This document shows positions 36,732 to 45,874 of a DNA stretch of 64,000 nt, piece by piece. Both the position numbers and the translations under genes were made by a program. Where the stretch lies: the NCBI RefSeq assembly GCF_014384965.1, contig NZ_JACRSW010000001.1, forward strand, positions 270,607 to 334,606. Direction: 5' to 3'. Below the pieces are notes generated by a model. That model ran no database searches and had not been told where the DNA came from. It saw nothing but the letters and a program-made list of their open reading frames with translations. Source of the stretch: Jutongia hominis. GTDB taxonomy: Bacteria > Bacillota > Clostridia > Lachnospirales > Lachnospiraceae. Each line of letters begins with the position of its first letter. Position 1 is the first letter of the stretch.

Positions 36732-36806
36732 CTATTGTGATTTGGTATTTTCTTTACCGATAACATTGACTGTGTCATCACAATACACTATTTTCATGTC
36801 TTCCAT
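36732..36806 (-). pseudogene. Remnant: last 24 codons of a lost LRR gene
   Basis: The frame reads MEDMKIVYCDDTVNVIGKEN and ends TKSQ, against CDDTVTIVGKENTKLQ at the end of the gene at 33261 and a related end in that at 32114. The 3' flanking sequence is also of the family type. Nothing upstream continues the LRR gene, so this is a tail left by deletion or replacement. Confidence 0.75.
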
Positions 36807-36835
36807 GTTAAATAGTAAAATATTACTATATTATT

Positions 36836-36865
36836 AGTATACACAATCGCAGGAAAACCTGTCAA
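36836..36865 (-). promoter_or_regulatory. Predicted sigma-A promoter
   Basis: On the minus strand TTGACA (36860-36865) and TATACT (36836-36841) are 18 bases apart. It points at the LRR remnant and the CAP/LRR gene and may now serve the latter, with a leader of about 165 bases. Confidence 0.6.
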
Positions 36866-36901
36866 CATCAGACATCCCCTTCACTTCTCCAAGTTTCTTC
36901 T

Positions 36902-37012
36902 TCAATCAAGGAATGCCTCATCAACAGAAACAGCATTATCACACTTAGCTTGTGTCAAACCGGTCTGCATCGCTGTATCAAATTCTTCTTTTGACAATGC
37001 ATCTCTTGTCAT
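36902..37012 (-). pseudogene. Possible fragment of a RelB/DinJ-like antitoxin
   Basis: A 36-codon frame reads MTRDALSKEEFDTAMQTGLT and then QAKCDNAVSVDEAFLD before a stop. The pattern resembles the carboxyl half of small ribbon-helix-helix antitoxins, but the DNA-binding half and a toxin gene are absent. The resemblance is weak evidence. The rest of 37213-37479 holds one perfect hairpin and no gene I can support. Confidence 0.3.
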
Positions 37013-37098
37013 CAGCAAATGCACAATACTTCATATAATGATCACATCCTTATAGATTCCTTTATATCTCATGGTAAACAACACATTTTCTATAGCAA

Positions 37099-37128
37099 AA
37101 AAGACCTGAGATTTCTCTCAAGTCTTTT
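37099..37128 (-). terminator. Terminator of tRNA-Trp
   Basis: AAAAGACTTGAG and CTCAGGTCTTTT pair with one mismatch around a 6-base loop, followed by T on the minus strand, just after the tRNA. Confidence 0.75.
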
Positions 37129-37136
37129 ATCAATAA

Positions 37137-37207
37137 CAGGGGTGGAAGGAATCGAACCCTCCTCTGGAGTTTTGGAGACTCTTATTCTACCGATGAACTA
37201 CACCCCT
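37137..37207 (-). tRNA. tRNA-Trp (anticodon CCA)
   Basis: 71 bases on the minus strand. Acceptor arms AGGGGTG / CACCCCT with discriminator G, D-arm GTTC...GAAT, anticodon loop CTCCAAA (CCA), and T-arm GGTTCGATTCC. The 3' CCA is not encoded. One mismatch sits at the top of the anticodon stem. It follows the standard cloverleaf. Confidence 0.93.
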
Positions 37208-37373
37208 ATATCTTATGGTGTGTCACTCACAAGCGACTTTTGAAGTATACTACATAATAAAAATCCTGTCAAGCTTTTTCTGCATTTTTCTGTTGACCCA
37301 AACTGCATTTTTAAGATATCGGGAAACTTCTTTTGCAGGAAAATCTGTACTCTGGATGTTCTTCACTTGAATT

Positions 37374-37406
37374 GTATTGCTCCACAATCGTTTTGTGGAG
37401 CAATAC
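37374..37406. other. Perfect 14-base-pair hairpin downstream of the P-type ATPase gene
   Basis: GTATTGCTCCACAA and its exact complement flank a 5-base loop, about 75 bases past the ATPase stop. There is no clear T-run on the minus strand, so a terminator role is uncertain. Confidence 0.5.
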
Positions 37407-37479
37407 CTTTCTCGATTCACTGCCAATTTCAACTGCATTGCTGAAGTATACAAGTACGCTCCATTTTCAACATATTATA

Positions 37480-40116
37480 TTATTCTCCCTTTTTATTGCG
37501 GCATAACTTTACTAATTGAATAATCACTGTCGGTATAAAGCTCAGTCCGATAATCTGCGCAATCGCTGTTGCAGACAAATTCTCCACACTGAACACACTG
37601 TGTAAAAACGGAACAAAGATTACCAATGCGAGGAGGCAGACACCAGCTGCAAATGCATATAAACTGTACTTATTAGAACCAAGTCCAATTTCAAAAATGG
37701 ATTCTTTGCTTCTGCAGTTAAAACCGTGGAACAATCTTGCCATTGTAAGTGTGGCAAATGCCATTGTAGAAGCCTTCGCCGGATTGCCTGCAATTCCAAT
37801 ATGATATGCTGTCATTGTTACAACGGCAATCAGTACGCCTTCTGCTATCATAGTCATTATAAAATCTCTGGTCATTATTCCGGTCTTAGGGTCACGAGGT
37901 TTTTCATCCAAAAGTCTTTCATCTGCCGGCTCCATACCAATCGCAAGTGCCGGCAATGAATCCGTCAACAGATTAATGAATAACAGGTGCACAGGTGCAA
38001 AAGGTACCGGTAATCCCATAATTGAAGTATACAATACTGAAAAAACACCTGCCGTATTACCTGATAGAAGGAATAATATTGCGTTTTTAATGTTACGGTA
38101 TACATTTCTACCATTTGCTACAGCTTTAATAATAGTTGCAAAATTATCATCTGATAAAATCATGGCTGCTGCATCCTTGGAAACTTCCGTTCCCGTAATC
38201 CCCATTGCAACACCAATATCTGCCTTTTTCAGCGCAGGTGCATCATTTACACCATCACCCGTCATAGATACAATGTTGCCCTTTCTCTGCCATGCTTCTA
38301 CAATTCTAATTTTATTTTCCGGTGAAACTCTGGCATATACAGATATCTTCGTTATCCTGTCATCAAGCTCTGCGTCTGTCAAAGCATCCAGTTCTGCCCC
38401 TGTAAGTGCAATATTGCCATCCTCAAATATGCCTATCCGCTTTGCAATCGCTACTGCTGTTATCTTATGATCGCCTGTAATCATAACCGGACGTATACCC
38501 GCTTTCTTTGCATCAGCAACCGCCTCTACAGACTCAGGTCGTGGCGGATCAACCATGGAAATCAATCCAAGGAAAATAAAATTATATTCTGTATCAACAC
38601 TTAAAGGTTCGTCTGATTCCTTATATGCAAAGGATAACACTCTGAGTCCGTTTTCAGAGAAAATCCGGTTCTGCCTACGAATCTTTTCTTTTTCTGATTC
38701 TGTCATAGGGCGAATACCATCCGTGTAACGTACTGATGTACAACGGTCTAGCAGAACATCCACTGCTCCTTTAGTTAAAATTGTGGGAACACCATGAAGA
38801 CTATACTTGGTACTCATCAGTTTTCTGTCAGAATCGAAAGGAACTTCTTCCATTCTATCCATTGACTTTCTTAATATATCCTCATAAATGCCTGCACTTC
38901 CAAAAAATTTACTTGATTCTACCTGAATATTACGGAACATTTCTAACAAGGCATATTCTGTAGGATCTCCGATTCCTTTACCTTCTACTATACTCGAATC
39001 ATTGGTAAGTACCGCATCATACAGCAGATATCTCTGCGTCTGATCAGTAATGTCTAGCTCTTTAGGTTCATATACCTTACCATCAATATAAATCTGCTGC
39101 ACTGTCATTTTATTCTGTGTCAGTGTTCCTGTCTTATCAGAGCAGATAACAGATACACATCCAAGACTTTCTACAGCTTTCAAATCTTTGATAATAGCAT
39201 TTTCCTTAGCCATTTTCTGTGTCCCAAACGCCTGCACAATAGTCACGATAGAGCCTAATGCCTCCGGAATTGCTGCTACTGCCAATGCAACTGCAAACAA
39301 CAGAGAGTCGAGAATTGTCATTTTGCGATAAATACATAAGCCAAAAACTACTGCGCATATTATCATGATCAACATTGCAAGTCTTCCGCTGAACTTGTCA
39401 AGACTCTCCTGTAATGGTGTCTTTCTTTCCTTTGCTGCATTCATGAGTCCGGCAATTTTACCAAGCTCTGTTTTCATACCGGTTCCTGTCACTAGAACCT
39501 GTGCACGTCCATAAGTAACAAGACTGCCTGAGTAGACCATATTTACTCTGTCTGCCAATGCCGCTTTTCCTTCAATCACCATATCTGTCTTCTCTACATT
39601 GGTAGATTCCCCTGTAAGGGAACTTTCATTTACCTGCAATGAATAATTGTGTAAAATCCGTCCATCTGCTACTATCATGTCCCCGGCTTCCAGCATAACA
39701 ATATCTCCCGGAACAATTTCTCTGGAAGGAATCTCTTGTTTCACACCATTTCTAATAACTTTGGCATTGGGTGCAGATAATTGTTTGAGACTCTCCAACG
39801 AACGCTGCGCCTTGATATGCTGTACCGTTCCGAGAACTGCATTCATAATAAGTACCAGCAATATTACAATGGTACTTTCTACGTTACCTGAAAACATTGA
39901 AATAATTGCAGCAATAATCAAAATTACTACAAGCAAATCACAAAACTGGCCTAAAAATACCTCTAGAGTGCTTTTCTTCTTTCCCTCCTGCAGGATATTC
40001 TCACCTGTCTGCCTGCGAGTTTCTTCCACCCGGACATTGTTCAAGCCCTGCTCTGTCACGTCAAACTTCTGTAAAAGTTCCTGTGTGGAATAGTTCCAAT
40101 CTTCTTTTTGTGTCAT
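37480..40116 (-). CDS. P-type cation-transporting ATPase (Ca2+/Mn2+ type)
   Basis: 878 residues from the ATG at 40116, which has AAGGAGGAG six bases upstream. Amino-terminal cation ATPase domain, then membrane pairs near 60-95 and 245-295; TGES at 168-171 (dephosphorylation); PEAL at 284-287 in membrane helix 4; the phosphorylation motif DKTGT with Asp327; MITGDHK and MTGDGVNDAPAL of the hinge; and a six-helix carboxyl domain. This is a complete PMCA/SERCA-like pump with no calmodulin-binding end. The leader contains a yybP-ykoY-like riboswitch, which in other bacteria responds to Mn2+ and often controls Mn2+ exporters. The likely job is therefore removal of excess Mn2+ (or Ca2+). The ion cannot be set from the protein alone. 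Confidence 0.9.
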   Translation of the reverse strand: MTQKEDWNYSTQELLQKFDVTEQGLNNVRVEETRRQTGENILQEGKKKSTLEVFLGQFCDLLVVILIIAAIISMFSGNVESTIVILLVLIMNAVLGTVQHIKAQRSLESLKQLSAPNAKVIRNGVKQEIPSREIVPGDIVMLEAGDMIVADGRILHNYSLQVNESSLTGESTNVEKTDMVIEGKAALADRVNMVYSGSLVTYGRAQVLVTGTGMKTELGKIAGLMNAAKERKTPLQESLDKFSGRLAMLIMIICAVVFGLCIYRKMTILDSLLFAVALAVAAIPEALGSIVTIVQAFGTQKMAKENAIIKDLKAVESLGCVSVICSDKTGTLTQNKMTVQQIYIDGKVYEPKELDITDQTQRYLLYDAVLTNDSSIVEGKGIGDPTEYALLEMFRNIQVESSKFFGSAGIYEDILRKSMDRMEEVPFDSDRKLMSTKYSLHGVPTILTKGAVDVLLDRCTSVRYTDGIRPMTESEKEKIRRQNRIFSENGLRVLSFAYKESDEPLSVDTEYNFIFLGLISMVDPPRPESVEAVADAKKAGIRPVMITGDHKITAVAIAKRIGIFEDGNIALTGAELDALTDAELDDRITKISVYARVSPENKIRIVEAWQRKGNIVSMTGDGVNDAPALKKADIGVAMGITGTEVSKDAAAMILSDDNFATIIKAVANGRNVYRNIKNAILFLLSGNTAGVFSVLYTSIMGLPVPFAPVHLLFINLLTDSLPALAIGMEPADERLLDEKPRDPKTGIMTRDFIMTMIAEGVLIAVVTMTAYHIGIAGNPAKASTMAFATLTMARLFHGFNCRSKESIFEIGLGSNKYSLYAFAAGVCLLALVIFVPFLHSVFSVENLSATAIAQIIGLSFIPTVIIQLVKLCRNKKGE

Positions 40117-40185
40117 GCACAACTCCTCCTTATAGATTAGTTTTCCGTTTATTGCTCATATAAGATTCTCTGTTTTGTTTGACGC

Positions 40186-40350
40186 AAAAAGAGACCCCTA
40201 TTGTACAACAAACGTACAATAAAAGTCTCGTTCCATTTCTACGAAGTGTACTATCCGGTTATCTGCACGACTTATCTGATATATCGCTCAATAACGTGAT
40301 GACGAACAGTACAACACCGGACAAACCGATGCGAACTACTCCCTAATATC
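40186..40350 (-). promoter_or_regulatory. yybP-ykoY-like (Mn2+) riboswitch with terminator
   Basis: Reading the minus strand from 40350: GGGAGTAG, a CCGG...CCGG helix, GTTCGTCATCACG, and GGAACGAGAC, in the order of the yybP-ykoY aptamer. The 3' part forms a strong intrinsic terminator: GAGACTTTTATTGTAC pairs with GTACAATAGGGGTCTC (40186-40229 with its T5 run). In related switches Mn2+ binding stabilises the aptamer, which shares the GAGAC strand with the terminator, so the gene is turned on by metal. The gene start is 70 bases further on. Confidence 0.82.
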
Positions 40351-40417
40351 AAGTTCATCCTAACATATATATTTCTGATATGTCAAATTATTTTCTTAAT
40401 CCGGCAAGGGCATTTCA

Positions 40418-43414
40418 TCATTCTTTCTTTTCCATAAAGATCCGTGTGATATTCGATAACGGGCTATATTGTTTCTTTCCTTTTCTCTTTTCGTGCGTTC
40501 GCACCTGAAAATCATAGCTTTTATATTTGCGTTTGCACAGGATCATAAAACGTGAGTTTTTCTTTGGAATCCGGTCCGTCACAAGCTTTAACCGGATCCA
40601 TTTTCCTTTTTTGATCCTGTAATAGATCTGAATGCGGTTACCGGCATATCTTTTCAGGCTGATCCAGACATATGATCTCCCATCTGCTGTCTTTCCGCTC
40701 CCGCCACGGATCAAAGGTTTCTTTAACAGATAGGTTCCGATTTCTTTTATACGGCTGTATGCACTATAGCTTATCTTACCGCCCTTTTTATAAAATGCTC
40801 TGATCCGGTATCTGTATTTCTGACCGGGACGTGCTTTGCTGTCGATATAACGGCAGACTGCTTTTCCCGATACCGTATGCAGCTTTTTAAATGTCTTTTT
40901 ATCACCTGTGGCACGCCAGACTTCATATCCCGAAGCACCGGTCACCTTATTCCAGCTTATAACCGGACATGCTGCTTTTGTCAATGTAATGGTTCCCAGT
41001 GCAGGCTTTTGTAACCGAATGGTTTCTGTCGGATCCGGCTGCTTTGATGGTGACACTGTCTGTAATGGCTGTCTGTCAGAAGTATTGCTGTTATCATTCG
41101 GCTGTTTCGTCGGTTCTGTATCAGAAGTCTGTATTGGAGTCGGTGTCGGAGTTGGAGTCGCTGCAGGCGTTACCGATGGTGACGGCATTGGTGTCATAGA
41201 TGTTTCAGGCTTTTCGGATACAACAGGAGATGCTGTTGGTGATGGCGATGCAGGCGTTTTAGTTGGTGTTGGTTTTGCATCAGATGTCTGTATCGGAGCT
41301 GCTGTAGGAGTTTGAGTAATTACAGGCATTATAGATGGTGCCAGAGTTGGTGCTTCCGTTACTTGCGGTGATGGTGTCATAGACGTTTCCGGCTTTTCTG
41401 ATACACCGGGGAGCGAAGATGCTGTTGGTAATGGTGATACATTCGACTGCCGGATCGGAAAATCCGGTGTCAGGGTATCCATCGATTCCAGAACCAGCTG
41501 TTCAAAATCCTCTGTCAATTCCTGCGCTGTTCCTGCACGAAGTGCAAAACCCATATCGGATCCTACACCATAAACATAAAATGCATTTTCTTCTATCTGC
41601 GTTCCCGAAGGATAAATAAAATCATTGCAAAACCATGGATAATCATTTGCATACGCTGCTATCTTTTTAACAGTATCCGGCACTTCAAATCTTCTGATAC
41701 GATAATCATTTTCCAATCCTCTTGTCAGTTTTAGTAATGTATCCTGATTTTTTGTATATAAATAACCAAATTCACTCATAAAATAGGGATTTTCCGGATC
41801 AACAGCAATTTCAAACATACTCCCACTAAATGCGTCTGATGAATCAATAGACTCTACACCTTTTCCAATCCAAAGATGATCAACACATGAACTATCGAAG
41901 CTTTTACTTGATATTTTTTTAACATGATCAGAAAGATAGAATTTATCGATCGGTGCATCATCCGATGATCGGAATGCATTTGGTGCAATCGTTGTTACAA
42001 AATATCTGATTCCATCCTTTTCTACATATTCCGGAATAACAACATCCCTATAATAATTCCACCCTTCTCTCTTAAGTACACTGCCTGTTACTGTAGCTGT
42101 CCGTGTTTCTTCATCCAGTTCATATGATATATAATATTTTTCATCCACATTTTTTTCATTCAGAGAAAGTACCTCTTCTCTCTCTGCATTGTCTTCCGGT
42201 GTATCCAGCGTAGTCTTAGATAACATGATCCAACCTGTCTTCTCATCAACATATGGCTCCATATCTGTATTATGAAATGTCTCTGTAAATTGAATATGTT
42301 CTACCGGAATATGCAGCGATTTCAATAGGAAATGCTTTTTTTGATACTTATATTGTTCCAAATCATTATTAGCACGTAACGTAATCTTCATATCCACATG
42401 CGCACTCAGGTATCCTAAAAGTTCTGTATGTATTGTAGGAACATGAATTCTGTTCGGAGCTGAGATGTTATAAATAAGATTGAAAGACACATTTTGATCT
42501 TGATAAGAATAAATATTTCCAAGCTTCAGACATTCCTTGGCCCATATTGTATTAAATACCGTGATGCAAAACTCCTCATCATATGTTTTATTTTTTCTAA
42601 TCTCGACCTTTCGGATACAGTCACTCTTATCGCCACGGCCTGAAAACAATTGTATTTTAAAGTTTGTTCCATTCTCTGCGATCAACTGATCAATCTGTGT
42701 CGGCATAGCATGAGAACGCCCCAAAATATCTGTACCATTTTTAAGAATCAATGTATCTGTAACAATTGCACCCACATCCCATCTACCATTTTCAAAGCCA
42801 ACTTCTATACAGGAATCCTGCGCGCCTACAATCTGAAAACACCATCGCATCTCATGTATCCAGGCATTCTGCACACCAGAACTCATATTATCTCCAACCT
42901 TAAGTGTGTGACTTCCGAGGGCTAACACATAACTGCTGTATATTTCTTTTGTCTCAATATCGACATAATCCGCTTCTATATCTGACTGGCATTTCCAATC
43001 ACCACTGATCTTAATAGTAGACATCGTCCAATTTGAATCCTTCTTTATATATGTTCCTGCAAAAGTAATGCATTTCGCTTTTGGCAATACAACATCACCT
43101 TCGATCGTATAAACGCCTTCTGCATTTTCAAAAACAACACGATAAGAGGCATCTTCCTGTTGCATTCCAGCAAAGGCAGCTGCAAGATCTTCATATTCCC
43201 CAAGGAGCGTATCATCCTGATAAACCTTGATCAGATCATCGGAATCTGCTTTTGCCGAAATACTGTCAAAAACACCAAAAGAGGCAGAAGGCATCAGAAG
43301 TGAAAGCAATAAAGAAAAGCACAAAAAGAATGCCGGTATACCACGCCACCGGCTGGCAGATTGGCGTTCTCTACTTTTCTTTTTGTATTCCTCACCTGAT
43401 TGTGTTCTTTTCAT
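40418..43414 (-). CDS. Large exported surface protein with Thr/Pro linker and Fn3 end
   Basis: 998 residues, second gene of a two-gene operon. A long basic amino end precedes the signal segment (IPAFFLCFSLLLSLLM). About 60-450 is a beta-rich region, possibly a solenoid; about 480-670 contains BspA-like LRR motifs (TIAPNAFRSSDDAPIDKFYL, VKKISSKSF); a Pro/Thr/Ser linker about 680-800 has the repeated SEKPETSMTP; an Fn3 domain and a lysine/arginine-rich end follow. The final 200 residues are nearly identical to those of the gene at 43495. No sorting signal. Function is probably adhesion; ligand unknown. Confidence 0.75.
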   Translation of the reverse strand: MKRTQSGEEYKKKSRERQSASRWRGIPAFFLCFSLLLSLLMPSASFGVFDSISAKADSDDLIKVYQDDTLLGEYEDLAAAFAGMQQEDASYRVVFENAEGVYTIEGDVVLPKAKCITFAGTYIKKDSNWTMSTIKISGDWKCQSDIEADYVDIETKEIYSSYVLALGSHTLKVGDNMSSGVQNAWIHEMRWCFQIVGAQDSCIEVGFENGRWDVGAIVTDTLILKNGTDILGRSHAMPTQIDQLIAENGTNFKIQLFSGRGDKSDCIRKVEIRKNKTYDEEFCITVFNTIWAKECLKLGNIYSYQDQNVSFNLIYNISAPNRIHVPTIHTELLGYLSAHVDMKITLRANNDLEQYKYQKKHFLLKSLHIPVEHIQFTETFHNTDMEPYVDEKTGWIMLSKTTLDTPEDNAEREEVLSLNEKNVDEKYYISYELDEETRTATVTGSVLKREGWNYYRDVVIPEYVEKDGIRYFVTTIAPNAFRSSDDAPIDKFYLSDHVKKISSKSFDSSCVDHLWIGKGVESIDSSDAFSGSMFEIAVDPENPYFMSEFGYLYTKNQDTLLKLTRGLENDYRIRRFEVPDTVKKIAAYANDYPWFCNDFIYPSGTQIEENAFYVYGVGSDMGFALRAGTAQELTEDFEQLVLESMDTLTPDFPIRQSNVSPLPTASSLPGVSEKPETSMTPSPQVTEAPTLAPSIMPVITQTPTAAPIQTSDAKPTPTKTPASPSPTASPVVSEKPETSMTPMPSPSVTPAATPTPTPTPIQTSDTEPTKQPNDNSNTSDRQPLQTVSPSKQPDPTETIRLQKPALGTITLTKAACPVISWNKVTGASGYEVWRATGDKKTFKKLHTVSGKAVCRYIDSKARPGQKYRYRIRAFYKKGGKISYSAYSRIKEIGTYLLKKPLIRGGSGKTADGRSYVWISLKRYAGNRIQIYYRIKKGKWIRLKLVTDRIPKKNSRFMILCKRKYKSYDFQVRTHEKRKGKKQYSPLSNITRIFMEKKE

Positions 43415-43494
43415 AAGTGTCTGCTCTCCTGCTTTAAACGATGTTCTGATACATCAAAAATTCAAAACTCTATACGATATTAAATTACACAATA

Positions 43495-45402
43495 TTAACC
43501 TTTCTTTCCCACAAAGATCCGTGTAATATTCGATAACGGACTATACTGTTTCTTTCCCTTTCTCTTTTCGTGCGTTCGCACCTGAAAATCATAGCTTTTA
43601 TATTTGCGTTTGCACAGGATCATAAAACGTGAGTTTTTCTTTGGAATCCGGTCCGTCACAAGCTTTAAACGAATCCATTTTCCTTTTTTGATCCTGTAAT
43701 AGATCTGAATGCGGTTACCGGCATATCTTTTCAGGCTGATCCAGACATATGATCTTCCATCTGCTGTCTTTCCACTTCCGCCACGGATCAAAGGTTTCTT
43801 TAACAGATAGGTTCCGATTTCTTTTGTACGGCTGTATGCACTATAGCTTATCTTACCGCCCTTCTTATAAAATGCTCTGATCCGGTATCTGTATTTCTGA
43901 CCGGAACGGGCTTTGCTGTCGATATAACGGCAGACTGCTTTTCCCGATACCGTATGCAGCTTTTTAAATGTCGTTTTGTCACCTATGGCACGCCAGACTT
44001 CATACCCCGAAGCTGTGTTCACCTTATTCCAGCTTATAACCGGATACGATGCCTTTGTCAATGTGGTCCTTCCCAGTGCAGGCTTTTGTAACCGAATGGG
44101 TTCTGTCCGATCCGGCTGCTTTGATAGTGACACTGTCTGCAATGGCTGTCTTGCCAAAGGAGTACCACTGTCATCAGGCTGTTTCGTTGGTTCTGTATCA
44201 GACGTTGGTATTGGAGTTATCACCAGAGGTTGAGAAGATGCTGGCGTTTTCGTTGGTGCTGGTTCCGTATCAGAGGTCTGTATCGGAGTTGCTGTTGGTG
44301 TGTGCGTAGTTGTAGGTGTTATTGATGGTGCCAGAGTTGGTGCTTCCGTTATTTGCGGTGTTGGTGTCATAGACGTTTCCGGCTTTTCGGATACAACAGG
44401 AAGAGAAGATGCTGTTGGTGTTGGTGATGCAGATGATGATGAATTATTTTGAGATTCAATATATTCCTTCGATTTCAAAGCCCATGCACCCTCTTCGTCA
44501 TCATATTCATCATTTACAGTTTCCAGATAAATATTTTGTCGTAAATCCAGCTGTTCCCATGAAAAATCACACCAAAGATTTTTGAGCATTACATTTTTCG
44601 TAATATCCAGTGTTTCAAATAAATTACTACGGCAATCAAGTGTTTCTAATTTTATATTTTCAGAAAGATCCAGTGTTTCCAAAAAATTACTACAGCAATC
44701 AAGTGTTTCTAATTTTATATTTTCAGAAAGATCCAATGCTTTTAACTTATTATGGTCACAATATAATTCTTTTAACAATGCATTAGGAGACAAATTTACT
44801 GTTGAAATTTTGTTTCCTTCACAATGTAATTTCTGAAGCTTTGGATTATTTGTCAGATCCAGTTCTGTCAACTGATTATAACTACAATCCAGCTCCATCA
44901 GTAAAGGATTATTCGATAGATCAAGTGTCTTCATACCATCTTTCCAACTCATACCGCTTTCGAGCTGTCCATACTTTTCCATCGTTGTCTTACAGATTAG
45001 TTTTTTCAATTTGGAATTTTGAGAAATATCTAATGTAATGTTTGATTGTTTCAGCACCAACTCTAAAGTAGTCAATTCCGGAAAATCTTTCAGGCAGATA
45101 TTTCCGCTGAACTTTTTCCCCCATGTCCAATGAATTGCAGCCAAGTGGCCGTCATCATGCCATTCATAGGAGATTGAGACATCATTTATCTCAGCCCCAT
45201 TTTCTTTTTGTTGTTCCAGCAATGCAAGTAACGCTGCTTCCTCTTCCTTATTATGACTTGCTGCTGTTGATCTCGGTGTTGCTGAAAGCAGTAACGAAGC
45301 ACACAAAAAGAACGCCAACATACCATGCCACCGGCTGGCAGATTGACGATGCTTTGTTTTTTGGTTGTGCTTTTTTCCAAACCGCATTCTTTTCATAAAC
45401 AT
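43495..45402 (-). CDS. Exported LRR surface protein with Thr/Pro linker and Fn3 end
   Basis: 635 residues, first gene of the operon; GAGGA lies near the first ATG. The amino end shares RQSASRWHGMLAFFLCASLL with its neighbour. The LRR cap ALLALLEQQKENGAEINDVS resembles the caps of the genes at 32114 and 33261. About nine 21-23-residue LRRs follow (LDLSENIKLETLDCRSN), one unit being duplicated almost exactly. Then come a Pro/Thr/Ser linker and the same Fn3/basic end as the downstream gene. It is clearly kin to the island at 15-36 kb. Confidence 0.8.
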   Translation of the reverse strand: MFMKRMRFGKKHNQKTKHRQSASRWHGMLAFFLCASLLLSATPRSTAASHNKEEEAALLALLEQQKENGAEINDVSISYEWHDDGHLAAIHWTWGKKFSGNICLKDFPELTTLELVLKQSNITLDISQNSKLKKLICKTTMEKYGQLESGMSWKDGMKTLDLSNNPLLMELDCSYNQLTELDLTNNPKLQKLHCEGNKISTVNLSPNALLKELYCDHNKLKALDLSENIKLETLDCCSNFLETLDLSENIKLETLDCRSNLFETLDITKNVMLKNLWCDFSWEQLDLRQNIYLETVNDEYDDEEGAWALKSKEYIESQNNSSSSASPTPTASSLPVVSEKPETSMTPTPQITEAPTLAPSITPTTTHTPTATPIQTSDTEPAPTKTPASSQPLVITPIPTSDTEPTKQPDDSGTPLARQPLQTVSLSKQPDRTEPIRLQKPALGRTTLTKASYPVISWNKVNTASGYEVWRAIGDKTTFKKLHTVSGKAVCRYIDSKARSGQKYRYRIRAFYKKGGKISYSAYSRTKEIGTYLLKKPLIRGGSGKTADGRSYVWISLKRYAGNRIQIYYRIKKGKWIRLKLVTDRIPKKNSRFMILCKRKYKSYDFQVRTHEKRKGKKQYSPLSNITRIFVGKKG

Positions 45403-45454
45403 CTTCTTCCTCAGTATCTAACGTAGTATCGCTTGCTTTTCTTGGGCATGTTTT

Positions 45455-45463
45455 ATTATAACA
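45455..45463 (-). promoter_or_regulatory. Extended -10 promoter before the second surface operon
   Basis: On the minus strand TGTTATAAT (TGn plus TATAAT) lies about 55 bases before the start at 45402. No good -35 box is seen. Confidence 0.5.
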
Positions 45464-45491
45464 TACACCCCCAAAGAAAGATAGGCAAAGT

Positions 45492-45521
45492 AAAAGAGGA
45501 ACTGCAAGCAGTTCCTCTTTT
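45492..45521. terminator. Perfect palindrome, likely terminator
   Basis: AAAAGAGGAACTGC and its exact complement are separated by two bases. A/T runs at both ends allow action in both directions. It stands between ftsH and the surface operon promoter. Confidence 0.65.
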
Positions 45522-45672
45522 GGAGAAGGTATTTTTGTTACTTATGGGGTGTAGCAAAAACTATATAATGTATTGGGGTTTACGAGTGTTAGTATAGCAA
45601 GGCTATGGCATGAAGTGTGCACAAATTACTTTTAATTTTGAATTTCTTTTTGTGCATTCTGACACTATATTT

Positions 45673-45725
45673 AAAAAAGTCGGTTTTAGTCATTGTATTT
45701 TTCAACAATGACCAACCGACTTTTG
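45673..45725 (-). terminator. Terminator of the ftsH operon
   Basis: AAAAGTCGGTTGGTCATTG and CAATGACTAAAACCGACTT pair with few mismatches around a 10-base loop and are followed by a run of T on the minus strand, 150 bases after ftsH. The stretch 45522-45874 holds no gene I can support. Confidence 0.75.
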
Positions 45726-45874
45726 AGCCTGTCTGTGTTTTTCTACGCAAATTATACATTTTCACAGACATAAATTTTCAAACGTTTTGTACGAATATAC
45801 CACTCCACTACTGCACAAAAACAACTTCCTGTTTTCTAAAAAAATATACGTACTTCTTTGAAACCATTCCGTTT

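Noticed and set aside
37250..37453. 67-codon minus-strand frame downstream of the P-type ATPase
   Set aside because: No ribosome site, spans a perfect hairpin, and no recognisable domain.
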